Program-made: the position numbers and the translations under genes
Notes under the pieces: model-generated
Seen by the model: the letters and a program-made list of their open reading frames with translations, nothing else
Told to the model about the DNA's origin: nothing
The model's database searches: none
Source: Komagataella phaffii GS115
Taxonomy: Eukaryota > Ascomycota > Pichiomycetes > Pichiales > Pichiaceae
NCBI RefSeq assembly: GCF_000027005.1
Contig: NC_012966.1
Location: forward strand, 1,426,001-1,490,000
DNA length: 64,000 nucleotides
Direction of reading: 5' to 3'
Shown: positions 47,751 through 57,779 of the stretch, piece by piece
Position numbering within the stretch: the stretch's first letter is position 1
How the letters are laid out: the number at the start of each line of letters is the position of its first letter

Positions 47751-50009
47751 ATGGCAACAGAGGAAGAGAGAAATGAACTGAGAAGTCGGATGGACGCCAA
47801 TAATTCAAAAGTTTCCACGTTCACTACGAACAATTCAGATGATCCTTCTGTTGATAGCCAGGGTAAGGTGAAAATTAAGTCATGGGTTTGGAGCCTTGAA
47901 TCTTTAATTGGCCCTCTGGTGATCACTGCCTTGGCAATTTTTCTTCGAGTTTACCAAATAGGAAAAGCTGATAGGGTTGTTTGGGATGAAGCTCATTTCG
48001 GAAAGTTTGGGTCATTCTACTTGAAGCACCAGTTCTATTTTGATGTCCATCCTCCCCTGGGAAAACTTCTTACAGGTTTGGCTGGGCACATAGCTGGCTA
48101 TAATGGGTCGTTTGAGTTCAAGAGTGGGGTGACGTATCCAGAATATCTCGATTTCAAGGTAATGAGGATATTCAATGCTGTTTTCAGTGCACTTTGTGCC
48201 CCTGTGGCATATTGGACTGCCAAATCATGTGGATATTCTCTACTCACGGTTTACCTTATATCATTGATGGTAGTTTTTGAAAACTCCTACGTTGTTTTGG
48301 GGAAGTTTATTCTGTTGGATTCCATGCTTTTGTTTTTCACCACAACAACCTTTCTGGGTTTATCAAAAGTTCATTCATTGAGACAGCAAGGAAAAGAATT
48401 AACTTACCCGTGGTGCTTCTGGTTGACCTTTACAGGTTTATCTATTGGATGTGTATGCAGTGTCAAACTTGTTGGACTGTTCGTAACTGCCCTTGTGGGT
48501 CTTTATACCATTCTTGACCTTGCCGTTAAGAGATACGATGAAAACCTTAAATGGTCTAAGTACTTGACTCATTGGGCAGTGCGCATTCTAACGTTGATTA
48601 TTCTACCGTTTGCCATCTACATGTTATCCTTTAAGATCCATTTTGCTGTGCTTTACAAGAATGGAGATGGTGCTTCTTCAATGTCAACTCTGTTCCAATC
48701 CAATTTGGAGGGAACAAAAATTCTAATTGATGCCCCTAGAGATGTTGCATATGGATCTGAACTTACAATAAGATCCCAAGGCCTTTCCCAAAATCTTTTG
48801 CACTCCCATGGGTCAATTTATCCCGAAGGATCTAACCAACAACAAGTTACAACCTACGGTCATAGAGACAATAATAACCAATGGATTGTTCATTACCCCG
48901 TCCTCAGCAAGAAGCAAGTTAAAGAAAATGATAACTCAACAGTTCCAGAGATGATGAAAGATGGTGACACCATTCGTTTAAGACATCAACATACTGGTGC
49001 AAACTTGCATTCTCACAGAATTCAAGCTCATGTTAGTAAACAATACTACGAAGTATCATGTTACGGAAATGCAAAAGTTTCAGACGGAAACGATGAGTGG
49101 GTTGTGGAAGTTGCAGAGCAAATTCATTCCGATGACCCTAAATATGCCGCTGCCAACGAATCAGATTTAAAATTCCAGGAACTGCTTCACCCTATATCTA
49201 CTTCCTTCAGACTTCGTCATAAGAGAATTGGATGTTACTTGGCCACTACTGGGATGGCATATCCAAGCTGGGGTTTCAAGCAGGGTGAAGTAGTCTGCCG
49301 ACCATCTTGGACCTCAAGGGACAAATCTACGTGGTGGAACATCGAGGACCATAAGAACAAAAAGCTGCCAAATGCTACTTCATATAAAGCTCCAAAATCT
49401 TACTTCTGGAGAGACTTTGTCATGCTGAACTATGCGATGTTAGCATCCAATAACGCCTTAGTGCCTGATCCTGATAAATTCGATAAACTGGCTTCTCAAT
49501 GGTGGCAATGGCCTATCATTAATGTTGGACTCCGAATGTGTGGTTGGAGCGCCTCACAATCTAGATACTTCTTGATGAGTAGCCCATTTAATACTTGGTT
49601 GTCAACTGCTTCTTTGGCTGTTTTTTGCTTGATTGTTCTTATTTTAGTCCTACAATGGCAAAGACAAAGACTCAATCTCTCTTCTAGACAGTACTGGGAG
49701 CTAGTCATCAAGGGTTTTGTCCCATTTTTTGGTTGGGCGTTGCATTTTGCTCCATTCATTGTGATGCAAAGGGTCACATACGTGCACCATTATGTTCCCG
49801 CTCTCTACTTTGCCATGTTCCTGCTGGGATTTACTGTAGACTATTTGACAGCCAAGAGGAACTGCTACATCAAAACATTGATCTATTTTGTCTTTTATGC
49901 GGGCACTATCTACTCTTTCTACTACTTTTCACCTCTCAGTTTTGGCATGGATGGCCCTTTAAAAAATTATGCGTACTTGCAATGGTTCAAGAGTTGGACC
50001 ATGGTTTGA
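47751..50009 (+). CDS. PMT6: Protein O-mannosyltransferase, Pmt2 subfamily, probably Pmt6
   Basis: 752 residues from ATG 47751; the frame opens nine codons earlier with TTG. GT39 ER membrane enzyme that transfers mannose from Dol-P-Man to Ser/Thr. Motifs: VVWDEAHFGKFGSFYL with the catalytic Asp-Glu of loop 1, DVHPPLGKLLTGL, and FILLDSMLLFF. A luminal MIR region spans about residues 315-520 (LLHSHGSIYPEG, LRHQHTGANLHSH, LRHKRIGCYLATT), then C-terminal spans with TYVHHYVPALYF. Convergent with ELP2 at 31 bp, the same pair as S. cerevisiae PMT6/ELP2 (YGR199W/YGR200C), which favours Pmt6 over Pmt2. Confidence 0.88.
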   Translation: MATEEERNELRSRMDANNSKVSTFTTNNSDDPSVDSQGKVKIKSWVWSLESLIGPLVITALAIFLRVYQIGKADRVVWDEAHFGKFGSFYLKHQFYFDVHPPLGKLLTGLAGHIAGYNGSFEFKSGVTYPEYLDFKVMRIFNAVFSALCAPVAYWTAKSCGYSLLTVYLISLMVVFENSYVVLGKFILLDSMLLFFTTTTFLGLSKVHSLRQQGKELTYPWCFWLTFTGLSIGCVCSVKLVGLFVTALVGLYTILDLAVKRYDENLKWSKYLTHWAVRILTLIILPFAIYMLSFKIHFAVLYKNGDGASSMSTLFQSNLEGTKILIDAPRDVAYGSELTIRSQGLSQNLLHSHGSIYPEGSNQQQVTTYGHRDNNNQWIVHYPVLSKKQVKENDNSTVPEMMKDGDTIRLRHQHTGANLHSHRIQAHVSKQYYEVSCYGNAKVSDGNDEWVVEVAEQIHSDDPKYAAANESDLKFQELLHPISTSFRLRHKRIGCYLATTGMAYPSWGFKQGEVVCRPSWTSRDKSTWWNIEDHKNKKLPNATSYKAPKSYFWRDFVMLNYAMLASNNALVPDPDKFDKLASQWWQWPIINVGLRMCGWSASQSRYFLMSSPFNTWLSTASLAVFCLIVLILVLQWQRQRLNLSSRQYWELVIKGFVPFFGWALHFAPFIVMQRVTYVHHYVPALYFAMFLLGFTVDYLTAKRNCYIKTLIYFVFYAGTIYSFYYFSPLSFGMDGPLKNYAYLQWFKSWTMV

Positions 50010-50040
50010 GGAAGAAGGTGTAGGGCAAATATTAGACGAT

Positions 50041-52410
50041 CTATACAGACAAAATATAAATACGAGTTGACGTATCACTGCTGCCGACTCCCATCAGTAA
50101 TTTTTTATCTTGTAAGTTTCGACTAATGGATATTCTGTTGACTCTATCACCAGGAACGATCTTGTAATCCAGCTCATTGATCAGTACAAATTCATTGTTG
50201 TTGTTGAAAGAGAACACTTTTATACTACCAGACTCTGTGCCAAGTGCAATTACAGCTTTTCCATCAATAGCAGCTTTGAACGAATCCACTGCCGTAACTT
50301 GTTCATCCAACTTGAGAGAAGCGAGCTGAATCGTATCTTTTTTGATTTCGTCGTAACTCCAAGCCTTGATGTGTTTATCTCTAGAAACGGTGAAGAACGT
50401 CGAATCTGACAATTCTGAAGGTGCCCAACAACAATCCCAAATAATCCTCGAGTGCGCCTTTTCTTGCAGCTTAAGAAGCTCAAACTGTTGCAAGTCACTT
50501 CCAGTTCTTTTCCATAAGGAAAATCGTCTATCCCTGGACACGGCGAGCAAGAATTGATTGTTTGGAGAAAATTTCAATCTGGTAATGGTCAAATCGTGAC
50601 CTTCAAGTACCTGGGGCAATTGCTGCCACGTTCTGGTGTCAAAAACTCTGACTACAGCATGTGCAGGTGTATTTGACCTACAAGAAGAAGCTACCAATTG
50701 TTTGTCGGGAGATGAATCCACTGCCGTGATTTCATAACCATGTCCGTAAAGCTTCTCAATTTCGGGCCACAAAGTATGTCTTTGCAGGTGATCTTCTAAT
50801 GGAGGCTGATCAAGAGCGGAAACGACTTCATATGAAATATTCTTCTCGGATTGGTCTTCCTCCTCTTCGTCATTGTTGATATTTTCGTGTGTAACGGCAG
50901 ACTCGTTCTCTGCTTTGTTAGAAAGGCCTAGAACAGGCAACGAAGCACTCTCAGGCATTTCATCAATATGAGTTTGTCTCATGCTACAGAATTTTTCTAA
51001 TAGCTTTGCAACTCCCTTTGGCTCATCAAAGGATCTCAGAATTTTTTCTTCTCCTCCGGAAATAAACCTATTGTTACTCAAACAGGATATACACACCATA
51101 TCGTAACCATGAATTTGGGGTCTTGCAAACTCGTGCCATGAAGTTGGAGTATGCGGAGAGCCATCCGAATTAGACACCCATCTTGCGTAAAGCCTTGTGG
51201 TTTGGTCCAGTGAGGTTGCCAATAAATATTCTCCATTTTCTGACCATTCCAAGTCAGTGACACTTTTTATAGCACCGGTAATGGCAAGCTGTTGGTCCCA
51301 GTCATCTCCATTTGAAGATGACCACAATCTCCAGGAACCTGTTCTTCCATTCGTCAAAATATATTGTTTGTCATTTTCAAATATCCATAGTGAAGACCAG
51401 AACCCACCAGATGATCCTGTTGCTGTTGACGCACCCTTCATACTAAGTTCACCCAACCTAGTTTTACCTACCCAAATACCGCTGATTGGATCAGGTTTCC
51501 AGATCATAACGGATGTGTCTGATGATGCTGAGAGTAGCTCCAGTTTAGTTGGATGCCAGTTCAAGTGAGATATCCAATCATCGTGTCCCATGATGATAGC
51601 ATCGAAGTGAATTGCACATCGGGTCTGACCGATGGTAAATTTGTACTGTTTATTACTGAGTAGTGTTAACTTGGTGGAATCCTCATCAGAAACATCAATT
51701 TTTTCGTTTAGACTCAGTTTCCAAAGCCTAATGTATCTGTCTTGAGCACCACTGGCAATAAAAAAATCACCTTCATGCATTTTTACCACTATTGATTTCA
51801 CCCAATCTTCATGTCCTGCTAATACGGCAGACTGAGCAAACTTTGCAATCTTTGCCGGAGACTTGTCGTAATTGAAAGAATAAACGTAAATATTAGTGTT
51901 GGTGCCTCCTATCAGTGCAAGGAAATCTCCATCAGACAACTGTTGAAGGGCCAGAGACAATGAGTAAAATCCGTCTTTGACTGTGAACTCATGCAATAAT
52001 TCTAGATCGCCTTTGCCTGAAATATGCCAGAAACACAATAATCCAGATGCATCCCCTGACAAAAATAACGAGCTGCCAGCCAATGCAAGACTCGTGACAC
52101 TATGCTTATGATGGTTGGTGGTGCCAACTAATTCGTAGTCTGTGCCATTGTCGTCAACTTTCCACAATTTTATTGAGCAATCCTCAGAAGTAGATAGCAG
52201 AAAAGATGTCAATGGGACCCATTTGACACACAGCACCTCTTTTGTATGCGACTTTAGAGTAGTGACTACTCCCTTATAGTCGTTTGCAAGAGGGTTCCAG
52301 ATGGAAATGGTGATTCCTGCCCCGAAAGCGACCCGTTTGAACCTCTCACTGTAATCACTGGTATACAGTTCTCGATTGCAACCAATAAAGATACTTTCTA
52401 CTGAAGCCAT
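50041..52410 (-). CDS. ELP2: Elongator subunit 2 (Elp2), WD40 protein
   Basis: 789 residues from ATG 52410 (MASVESIFIGCNRE); six codons upstream are open only from TTG. Elp2 carries two seven-bladed WD40 propellers and belongs to the Elongator core (Elp1/2/3) that modifies wobble uridines in tRNA. Repeats such as GHDDWISHLNWHPTKLELLSASSD and the central IHGYDMVCISCLSNNRFISGG (with EEKILRSFDEP) are Elp2-specific. The linker between propellers holds an acidic stretch (NNDEEEEDQSEK). Single exon. Confidence 0.95.
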   Translation of the reverse strand: MASVESIFIGCNRELYTSDYSERFKRVAFGAGITISIWNPLANDYKGVVTTLKSHTKEVLCVKWVPLTSFLLSTSEDCSIKLWKVDDNGTDYELVGTTNHHKHSVTSLALAGSSLFLSGDASGLLCFWHISGKGDLELLHEFTVKDGFYSLSLALQQLSDGDFLALIGGTNTNIYVYSFNYDKSPAKIAKFAQSAVLAGHEDWVKSIVVKMHEGDFFIASGAQDRYIRLWKLSLNEKIDVSDEDSTKLTLLSNKQYKFTIGQTRCAIHFDAIIMGHDDWISHLNWHPTKLELLSASSDTSVMIWKPDPISGIWVGKTRLGELSMKGASTATGSSGGFWSSLWIFENDKQYILTNGRTGSWRLWSSSNGDDWDQQLAITGAIKSVTDLEWSENGEYLLATSLDQTTRLYARWVSNSDGSPHTPTSWHEFARPQIHGYDMVCISCLSNNRFISGGEEKILRSFDEPKGVAKLLEKFCSMRQTHIDEMPESASLPVLGLSNKAENESAVTHENINNDEEEEDQSEKNISYEVVSALDQPPLEDHLQRHTLWPEIEKLYGHGYEITAVDSSPDKQLVASSCRSNTPAHAVVRVFDTRTWQQLPQVLEGHDLTITRLKFSPNNQFLLAVSRDRRFSLWKRTGSDLQQFELLKLQEKAHSRIIWDCCWAPSELSDSTFFTVSRDKHIKAWSYDEIKKDTIQLASLKLDEQVTAVDSFKAAIDGKAVIALGTESGSIKVFSFNNNNEFVLINELDYKIVPGDRVNRISISRNLQDKKLLMGVGSSDTSTRIYILSV

Positions 52411-52470
52411 TCTTTTTACTGGGACCAAGATGGAATGAATGGGGTAAACCTAGAAAAATAATTTCAGTCC

Positions 52471-52487
52471 AAAAAAAAAAAAAAAAA
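52471..52487. promoter_or_regulatory. 17-base poly(A) tract upstream of ELP2
   Basis: An uninterrupted run of 17 A on + (T on the ELP2 sense strand), 61-77 bp upstream of the ELP2 ATG. Poly(dA:dT) tracts disfavour nucleosomes in yeast promoters; also prone to length errors in assembly. Confidence 0.5.
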
Positions 52488-52630
52488 TTGATGTTCTGAT
52501 CTTAGATAGTGGGTAGATATATCAGTCTTTTAGAACAAAATCCATGAGAAAGCTTCCTAGAATATCTAGAACTAACACGTCTGTATGCTTAGTAGGTATT
52601 ATATACAAGAAATATGTGATATATATGTTT

Positions 52631-53464
52631 TTACTTTTGCATCAAGCTTGAAACAGGAGCAACACCCTGTAATGATCCCACCACCTTTAACTTATTTCCC
52701 TCAACGTTCATTCCATAGTTGTTGTTAAGACCATTAACAACAACATGAGAGTTCAGTTTCAGATTTTGATCCTTGAATTTGGCTTCCTCAGCTCGCAAAA
52801 AGTCAAAATCCCCTTTCACAGAAGAGTTAAATAGTTTCGTTACATCGGCAGAATCAAACTTGACATTCGTGATAGACTTGGTATATCTGATAGTAGGACT
52901 CACATCAGACGAGTCTCTAATTGTAAATGGATATTGCGAGTTCGTATTGTTGGTGAACTTCATCAATGTGTTTGAGATGAACAACGGCTGCGGAATGGAG
53001 CTAATGGGAACATTGTACTTGCTGAACAATTGCAAAGTGGCTCTCAGGATTCGAGAATTAGGAGAGTAGGCTAGCTTAGAAGAAAATCTGGTCAATTCAC
53101 CAAGATTCAAACTCTCTGGAGAGTACAGCACTTTGGTCTGGGGAGCAGGGGCATTGTTGAACCTCATCTTACTTAACTGGGCTCTCTTATCAGTCGAACG
53201 AGCTTTTCTTGGTTTATGCTTCGCATCAGCGCCTGAACCCTTTCTATTATTGGACTTGTATGAACCAGATTCTTTTCTCCTTTCGAAATCTCTCTTTCTA
53301 CTACTTTGTTGTCCAGCTTTTCTCTCGGCTCGCCTAGGTTCGGGCTTCTTTTTGGGCTGTGACTGCTGAGCAGTTTTCACAGATTTCAACAACTTCAGTA
53401 AGAATGCACTTGACTCTGCGGCAGAATCCGTAGCATACGAGCGAACTTGTCTTAATCCAAACAT
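52631..53464 (-). CDS. Probable mitochondrial protein, family not recognised
   Basis: 277 residues, ATG 53464. The N-terminus MFGLRQVRSYATDSAAESS looks like a mitochondrial presequence with an RSYA-type cleavage site. It is followed by a very basic, Lys/Arg/Gln-rich stretch (about residues 35-95: PKKKPEPRRAERK, KHKPRKARSTDKR), then a mixed alpha/beta region (about 110-277). Basic low-complexity plus presequence would suit a mitochondrial ribosome or RNA-associated protein, but I cannot name one. Confidence 0.6.
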   Translation of the reverse strand: MFGLRQVRSYATDSAAESSAFLLKLLKSVKTAQQSQPKKKPEPRRAERKAGQQSSRKRDFERRKESGSYKSNNRKGSGADAKHKPRKARSTDKRAQLSKMRFNNAPAPQTKVLYSPESLNLGELTRFSSKLAYSPNSRILRATLQLFSKYNVPISSIPQPLFISNTLMKFTNNTNSQYPFTIRDSSDVSPTIRYTKSITNVKFDSADVTKLFNSSVKGDFDFLRAEEAKFKDQNLKLNSHVVVNGLNNNYGMNVEGNKLKVVGSLQGVAPVSSLMQK

Positions 53465-53597
53465 CTTGAGAAGTTGGTTACGGTTGAAAAATATCGTCGG
53501 GTTGAAATTCGTTAGTGTATGGTTTGCTCGAAAAAATTAAAACCTCCAATTCTCCCTGGTTACATAATCTATTTGAACTATTCTCCAGTTCCCGTAT

Positions 53598-55271
53598 CTA
53601 AAATTGATTGAAGTTGAGGATGGTCTCGTAATCTATGCAGATGAAATCATCGTCAATCCTTGCAACACCATCTTCGCCCATGGTTACCCCGAGTTTGTTG
53701 CGGAAAGAGAAGCCAAGCGGTGATGGGCCCCAAGACGGAACATAACACAGTTGATCCCAATTGCAGACGTCTTTACACTTGAAAAAAGACGCCCATTGTA
53801 AAGTGGATATCAATTCGTTAGTTCGTTGGCCCAGTTCTTCCCACTCCTTGGAAAGGTCTTCAAACGTTTCAATGTATTGCCTCGAAACCTTGAAGGTATC
53901 AAAACACAATCTTAGAAGCTGCTCTTGGATCGTGTACATGGAGCTATATATCAACAGGTCTGCTTCTGTTTGAAGTGGCTTCAGGGGATATATGTAGTCA
54001 TTGATAGCTGTCTCTATACTTGATTTCCAGCTTTCAGATGGAACGTCTTCAGCATCCACATATCGTCGAACAATATTGAAAGCTAGTCTCATAAGCTTTA
54101 AAGATAAGACATTCACATCGCCATCTTTTTGGTACACACTGTGAGCAAGCTCCATTGTCTTCAGAATTGGAGTAAACTTTTTCACTATGCCTTCTGATAT
54201 TAGTTGCCAATTCGTTGATTGATATGGGGTAGATTTGGTTCGTAATAACTGATCCACTTTACCTAACCACTCGTTCCTAGTTTCGATCGGAAGATCGGCC
54301 ACCCTTCTGGTGTAGGTATCAGGATCTATCCAAGATTTGTTCAGGAAACTGATATACTTGGACTGGTCTAGTAAAATTCTCCGTTCTCCGTCATGATGGA
54401 AGCCCCCAGCTTCGATCTGGTCATAAGAAGCAAGGGCACTGAACTGGTTTGACATCACCTCTTCTAGCTCGTCATCCTTGAAATGAATCAAATCTGACAC
54501 CTCTGCCAGGGTTATGTTACTGACAAGTTTCATATCCCTATGAAAGTCACATATTATGATTTCAAATCCGATCTCCACTCGTATTATCCCGTCTAACCTT
54601 CGACCATTGGAGTTTCCCCACTTGCAGATTAAGTTGGAACCTTCCCACTCACTATAATTGGTAGCATTTTGGAGTTGAGCTAGTAAAATTTGGGTGTCCA
54701 TTTCACCACCCTGACTTTGCTTGGCAGCAGATGCTCCTCCTAAATACAGGAGATTATTCAAAGGCGCTGTCGTTTCAAATGTCATTAGAGTTGGCGGCCC
54801 CGTACCCCAAGAAGGAGGATGTAGCCCCCCAGACGCAGGAGGTGGATGTGAATGTGAGTCATTTCTGGGGTGTTTGTTCGTATTCTTGCCAAAATGGATA
54901 AAACTATAGCTGAACTCTTCGTCCATGGCTACCCATTCAAACTGATCAGGGATTTGTCCGTTTCGATTAGAGTGATAGAGTCGAGTGCCCTTGGGAACAT
55001 AGGCTGAAAACAAACTGACTCCGCTTGGATGCAACACCGAATTCTTCTGTTTCAAAGCGTCGTAAACCTCGTTAAATACAGCTGAGGCGTTGTGGATATC
55101 TATTGGTAAATAAGTGGGATCCAACGGTCGAGATCCCCTGAACGGTGCATTCATGCGGAGTTCTGTAGTGTTCCAAAGTTTCGATATCAGCAATAGGCAC
55201 AATAACCCGTTTACTACCAGACCTCCATAGAAGCTGTAGATGAACCCCTTAGAACCAAGTATGAGCCCCAT
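53598..55271 (-). CDS. Conserved-looking membrane/secretory protein of unknown function
   Basis: 557 residues, ATG 55271. One hydrophobic span near the start (GFIYSFYGGLVVNGLLCLLLI, residues about 9-29) followed by a large soluble, probably luminal part with N-glycosylation sequons (NTTE, NDSH, NATN, NITL). A Cys-rich C-terminus (FKCKDVCNWDQLCYVPSWGP) looks structured and conserved. A His/Pro-rich loop lies near residues 130-155. I do not recognise the family with certainty. Type II membrane topology is inferred. Confidence 0.65.
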   Translation of the reverse strand: MGLILGSKGFIYSFYGGLVVNGLLCLLLISKLWNTTELRMNAPFRGSRPLDPTYLPIDIHNASAVFNEVYDALKQKNSVLHPSGVSLFSAYVPKGTRLYHSNRNGQIPDQFEWVAMDEEFSYSFIHFGKNTNKHPRNDSHSHPPPASGGLHPPSWGTGPPTLMTFETTAPLNNLLYLGGASAAKQSQGGEMDTQILLAQLQNATNYSEWEGSNLICKWGNSNGRRLDGIIRVEIGFEIIICDFHRDMKLVSNITLAEVSDLIHFKDDELEEVMSNQFSALASYDQIEAGGFHHDGERRILLDQSKYISFLNKSWIDPDTYTRRVADLPIETRNEWLGKVDQLLRTKSTPYQSTNWQLISEGIVKKFTPILKTMELAHSVYQKDGDVNVLSLKLMRLAFNIVRRYVDAEDVPSESWKSSIETAINDYIYPLKPLQTEADLLIYSSMYTIQEQLLRLCFDTFKVSRQYIETFEDLSKEWEELGQRTNELISTLQWASFFKCKDVCNWDQLCYVPSWGPSPLGFSFRNKLGVTMGEDGVARIDDDFICIDYETILNFNQF

Positions 55272-55392
55272 TACTTGAAAAGTGGAGGGAGTGGAAAAAA
55301 AGTACGTTTTTATCTTAAAGATCTATAAAGGGGCAGTGCCGCGATATTCGGATATTAGTAAACCTAAGTAATATAGCACCTATATAACATGT

Positions 55393-56354
55393 CTACAAAA
55401 GGAATGGAATCATTGCTTTCCTGTTCTTGGGATATTGGTCCCCAAACTCCTTGAGATATCTTTTGTGTTTCTTAGCGGCCCAAATATACATCTGAATGGA
55501 GGCAATGGTAAGGAACACCCAAGATGACCAGTTATTGTTGAGAAGGGCAAATGCCAACCAAGCTACAGATTCAAAGAAATAGTTGGGGAAAGAGACCAGG
55601 TTGAAGCCATATCCATAGGGAATTTTATGTTCTCTGGAGCCATCGGCTCTGAGACTGGCCAATTTCTGGTGAGTGATGAAGTTGGACAATTCAGCAAATA
55701 CCCACAGTCCAATCAGTGCTAGAACTGTGGAGTCTTCATGGTCAGATACATGGAAAAAAACTGTTTCCAAGTGGGTGCAAACTTATTTCGGTATGAATCC
55801 GGAGCATAAATAGTGACAGCAAGGCTCAATCCACTAAGAATCCAATAATGAGCTGAGTTCTTGAAAACGTTGAAAAGAGGCATTGTATCAGATGAAAACA
55901 GGTGCACAAAAGTTGTTTCGTATTCACGTTTCAGGAAGTGCAGCATCACCAAAATGAAAGAAACTTTCTGTGTAAGAGTGTTATAGTCAGGTTTGAACCA
56001 GCCGTAATAGAGCAATGGATGAATAATCAGCGGGCCCACGTATTCGATCAGGAACACTAATTTCCAACTGATCTGGGGTCCCAAATCTTTCGCATAGACT
56101 TCTTTGGAATCTGAATCATCTGTGAAGACTATCCCATTTTGAGCTAAGGATTTCTCGTAGTCCAGAGTGACATGCTTTGGTTTCTTGGAAACTGCGTCTT
56201 CTTCCAGTTTAGTGAATCTGATTCTGGAGCTGGATAAACTGTTATTTGCCTTTCCGTAAGCTACCACAATGTCTCTGACTCTTGTATTGGGGGTAGTGTC
56301 TACGTTGATTTGTCTCAGGGTCTCAGACCTTGGATTAACAATGAGTTTAACCAT
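55393..56354 (-). CDS. TSC13: Trans-2-enoyl-CoA reductase Tsc13, with an apparent frameshift
   Basis: ATG 56354. Tsc13 is the ER enoyl reductase of very-long-chain fatty acid elongation. Two overlapping frames together cover the whole protein: the first (to a stop at 55719) has KDLGPQISWKLVFLIEYVGP and LFNVFKNSAHYWILSGL; the second resumes with ALIGLWVFAELSNF and ends YLKEFGDQYPKNRKAMIPFLL, matching the Tsc13 C-terminus (AFLIPFVF). They are out of phase by one base at a run of seven A (55754-55760; T on the sense strand). An extra base there would give about 320 residues, near the 310 of S. cerevisiae. Upstream frame past the ATG opens only with GTG. Divergent from SMD1. Confidence 0.88.
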
Positions 56355-56544
56355 TGGTGATGGGATGAGATAATGTGAGAGTTGACCAGTGTCGATTCTT
56401 GCGAGTGAACCTGGTTGGCTGGGCACGACCTCAGTTGTGGAAGGAAATCTTAGTTATCTACGAAGGGTTCGCGCTGACAGCTATCCAACAAACTTCTCCT
56501 TCTTGGACTTACACTTTGTTCTCCCTGTTTTACCTCTATCGGCC

Positions 56545-56892
56545 ATGAAGTTAGTAAGGTTCTTGATGAAGCTTATATCGGAGCAAGTGCAAGTTGAACT
56601 AAAGAACGGAACAATTGTCAGCGGTACCATCATCTCGGTGACGCCGTCTATGAATATCAACCTGAAAAACGTTAAAATGACAGTTAGAAACAGAAACCCG
56701 GTCAGCCTGGAGTTTATAAATATAAGAGGAAACAACGTTCGTATCGTGATCTTGCCGGATAATTTGAATTTAGATAGCCTTTTGACAGACTCATTGGTCA
56801 AGCCTAAGAATAAAGTGGCCAAGAAAGATCCAATCAGAGGTGGACCAAGAGTTGGCAGAGATAAACCCAGACCATCTGCTAGGGCTTTCTAA
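56545..56892 (+). CDS. SMD1: Spliceosomal Sm protein D1
   Basis: 115 residues from ATG 56545 ([10 protein letters not shown]). SmD1 belongs to the heptameric Sm ring of U1, U2, U4 and U5 snRNPs. Sm1 motif [15 protein letters not shown] with VTPSMNINL, Sm2 motif [16 protein letters not shown], then a basic C-terminal tail with RGG ([18 protein letters not shown]). The tail is shorter than in S. cerevisiae and the loop between Sm motifs lacks its long insertion. Convergent with PRP38, as YGR074W/YGR075C. Confidence 0.95.
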   Translation: MKLVRFLMKLISEQVQVELKNGTIVSGTIISVTPSMNINLKNVKMTVRNRNPVSLEFINIRGNNVRIVILPDNLNLDSLLTDSLVKPKNKVAKKDPIRGGPRVGRDKPRPSARAF

Positions 56893-56997
56893 GCATATAA
56901 GTAGAAGAGAAAAGGATCCTAAGGATGTAACGATCAAGTCCTGCCTATGTACATGTATCTAATATAATTGTAATGGTCATAATAAATTAGCCCAATT

Positions 56998-57618
56998 TCA
57001 ACCCCCAATATCATCTTCCTCATTTTCTAACTCGCTCTGTAGTTCACTTTCTCTAGGGTCTAGTAGACCGTCATCCTCCAGTCGCAATCGGTTGACCAAT
57101 CTGGGTAGTGTTAACCCACAAAACTTCTCCTCAGTTAATAACTCATCTACCAGCTGATCCACGTAGGTCAAGTCAGCGTTGCCGTGCTTTCTTATTCGCA
57201 GTTTTCTATAGTCATTCAATAACGGCTCTAACAACTGATAAACTCTCACAGAAGGGAAAACCAACCGAATATACAACGCTGCCAGAGCTGTCACATACTT
57301 GAAATAGGGTTGGGTCAACATGTATATCACTATCTCGTCTTTCGGCTGTAACTGTAGCATTTTCAGTAACAGACAAATATAGTCGGTTGCTCTAGAGTTT
57401 TGATTGGTGTCGTATGTGCCAATAATCTCCACTTCACTTGCAAGATCTTGCAGTTCCAGAATATCTAGTAGAAAGCAGTGTTTTTTCCAAAACAGACTAT
57501 CTAAGATTTTTTCCCTGAGAATTTTGTCTATCAAAAACACAGGGTTAACTCCATGGATCTTTTCAACATTCTGTGCCAGCCCTCTGTCAATAGTGATGGA
57601 GTCTTTCACACTGGTCAT
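56998..57618 (-). CDS. PRP38: Pre-mRNA splicing factor Prp38
   Basis: 206 residues, ATG 57618. Prp38 is a tri-snRNP-linked factor needed to activate the spliceosome. The family core is clear: VHGVNP-type IHGVNPVFLIDKILREKI, then FLLDILELQD, ATDYICLLLKMLQLQPKDEI, and FKYVTALAALYIRLVF, and the C-terminal LTYVDQLVDELLTEEKFCGLTLPRL. It ends in an acidic tail (ENEEDDIGG). It lacks a long RS extension, like S. cerevisiae Prp38. Convergent with SMD1 (105 bp). Confidence 0.95.
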   Translation of the reverse strand: MTSVKDSITIDRGLAQNVEKIHGVNPVFLIDKILREKILDSLFWKKHCFLLDILELQDLASEVEIIGTYDTNQNSRATDYICLLLKMLQLQPKDEIVIYMLTQPYFKYVTALAALYIRLVFPSVRVYQLLEPLLNDYRKLRIRKHGNADLTYVDQLVDELLTEEKFCGLTLPRLVNRLRLEDDGLLDPRESELQSELENEEDDIGG

Positions 57619-57779
57619 GGACTGCTGCTGCCTACGTTGAGTGCAATCTGAAAGAAAGAGATGAGGAAGTGATTAAATCCGCGATATCCATCGATTTCCA
57701 TTCTTCATTATCATTACATATATAACTACAATACATTGTCTAATGACCTAACATGATAATATAATTACAGCTGCTCTTC

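Noticed and set aside
55719..55770. An intron in place of the TSC13 frameshift
   Set aside because: No GT...AG pair with a branch point in this short overlap restores the conserved frame; a one-base change in the A-run does.
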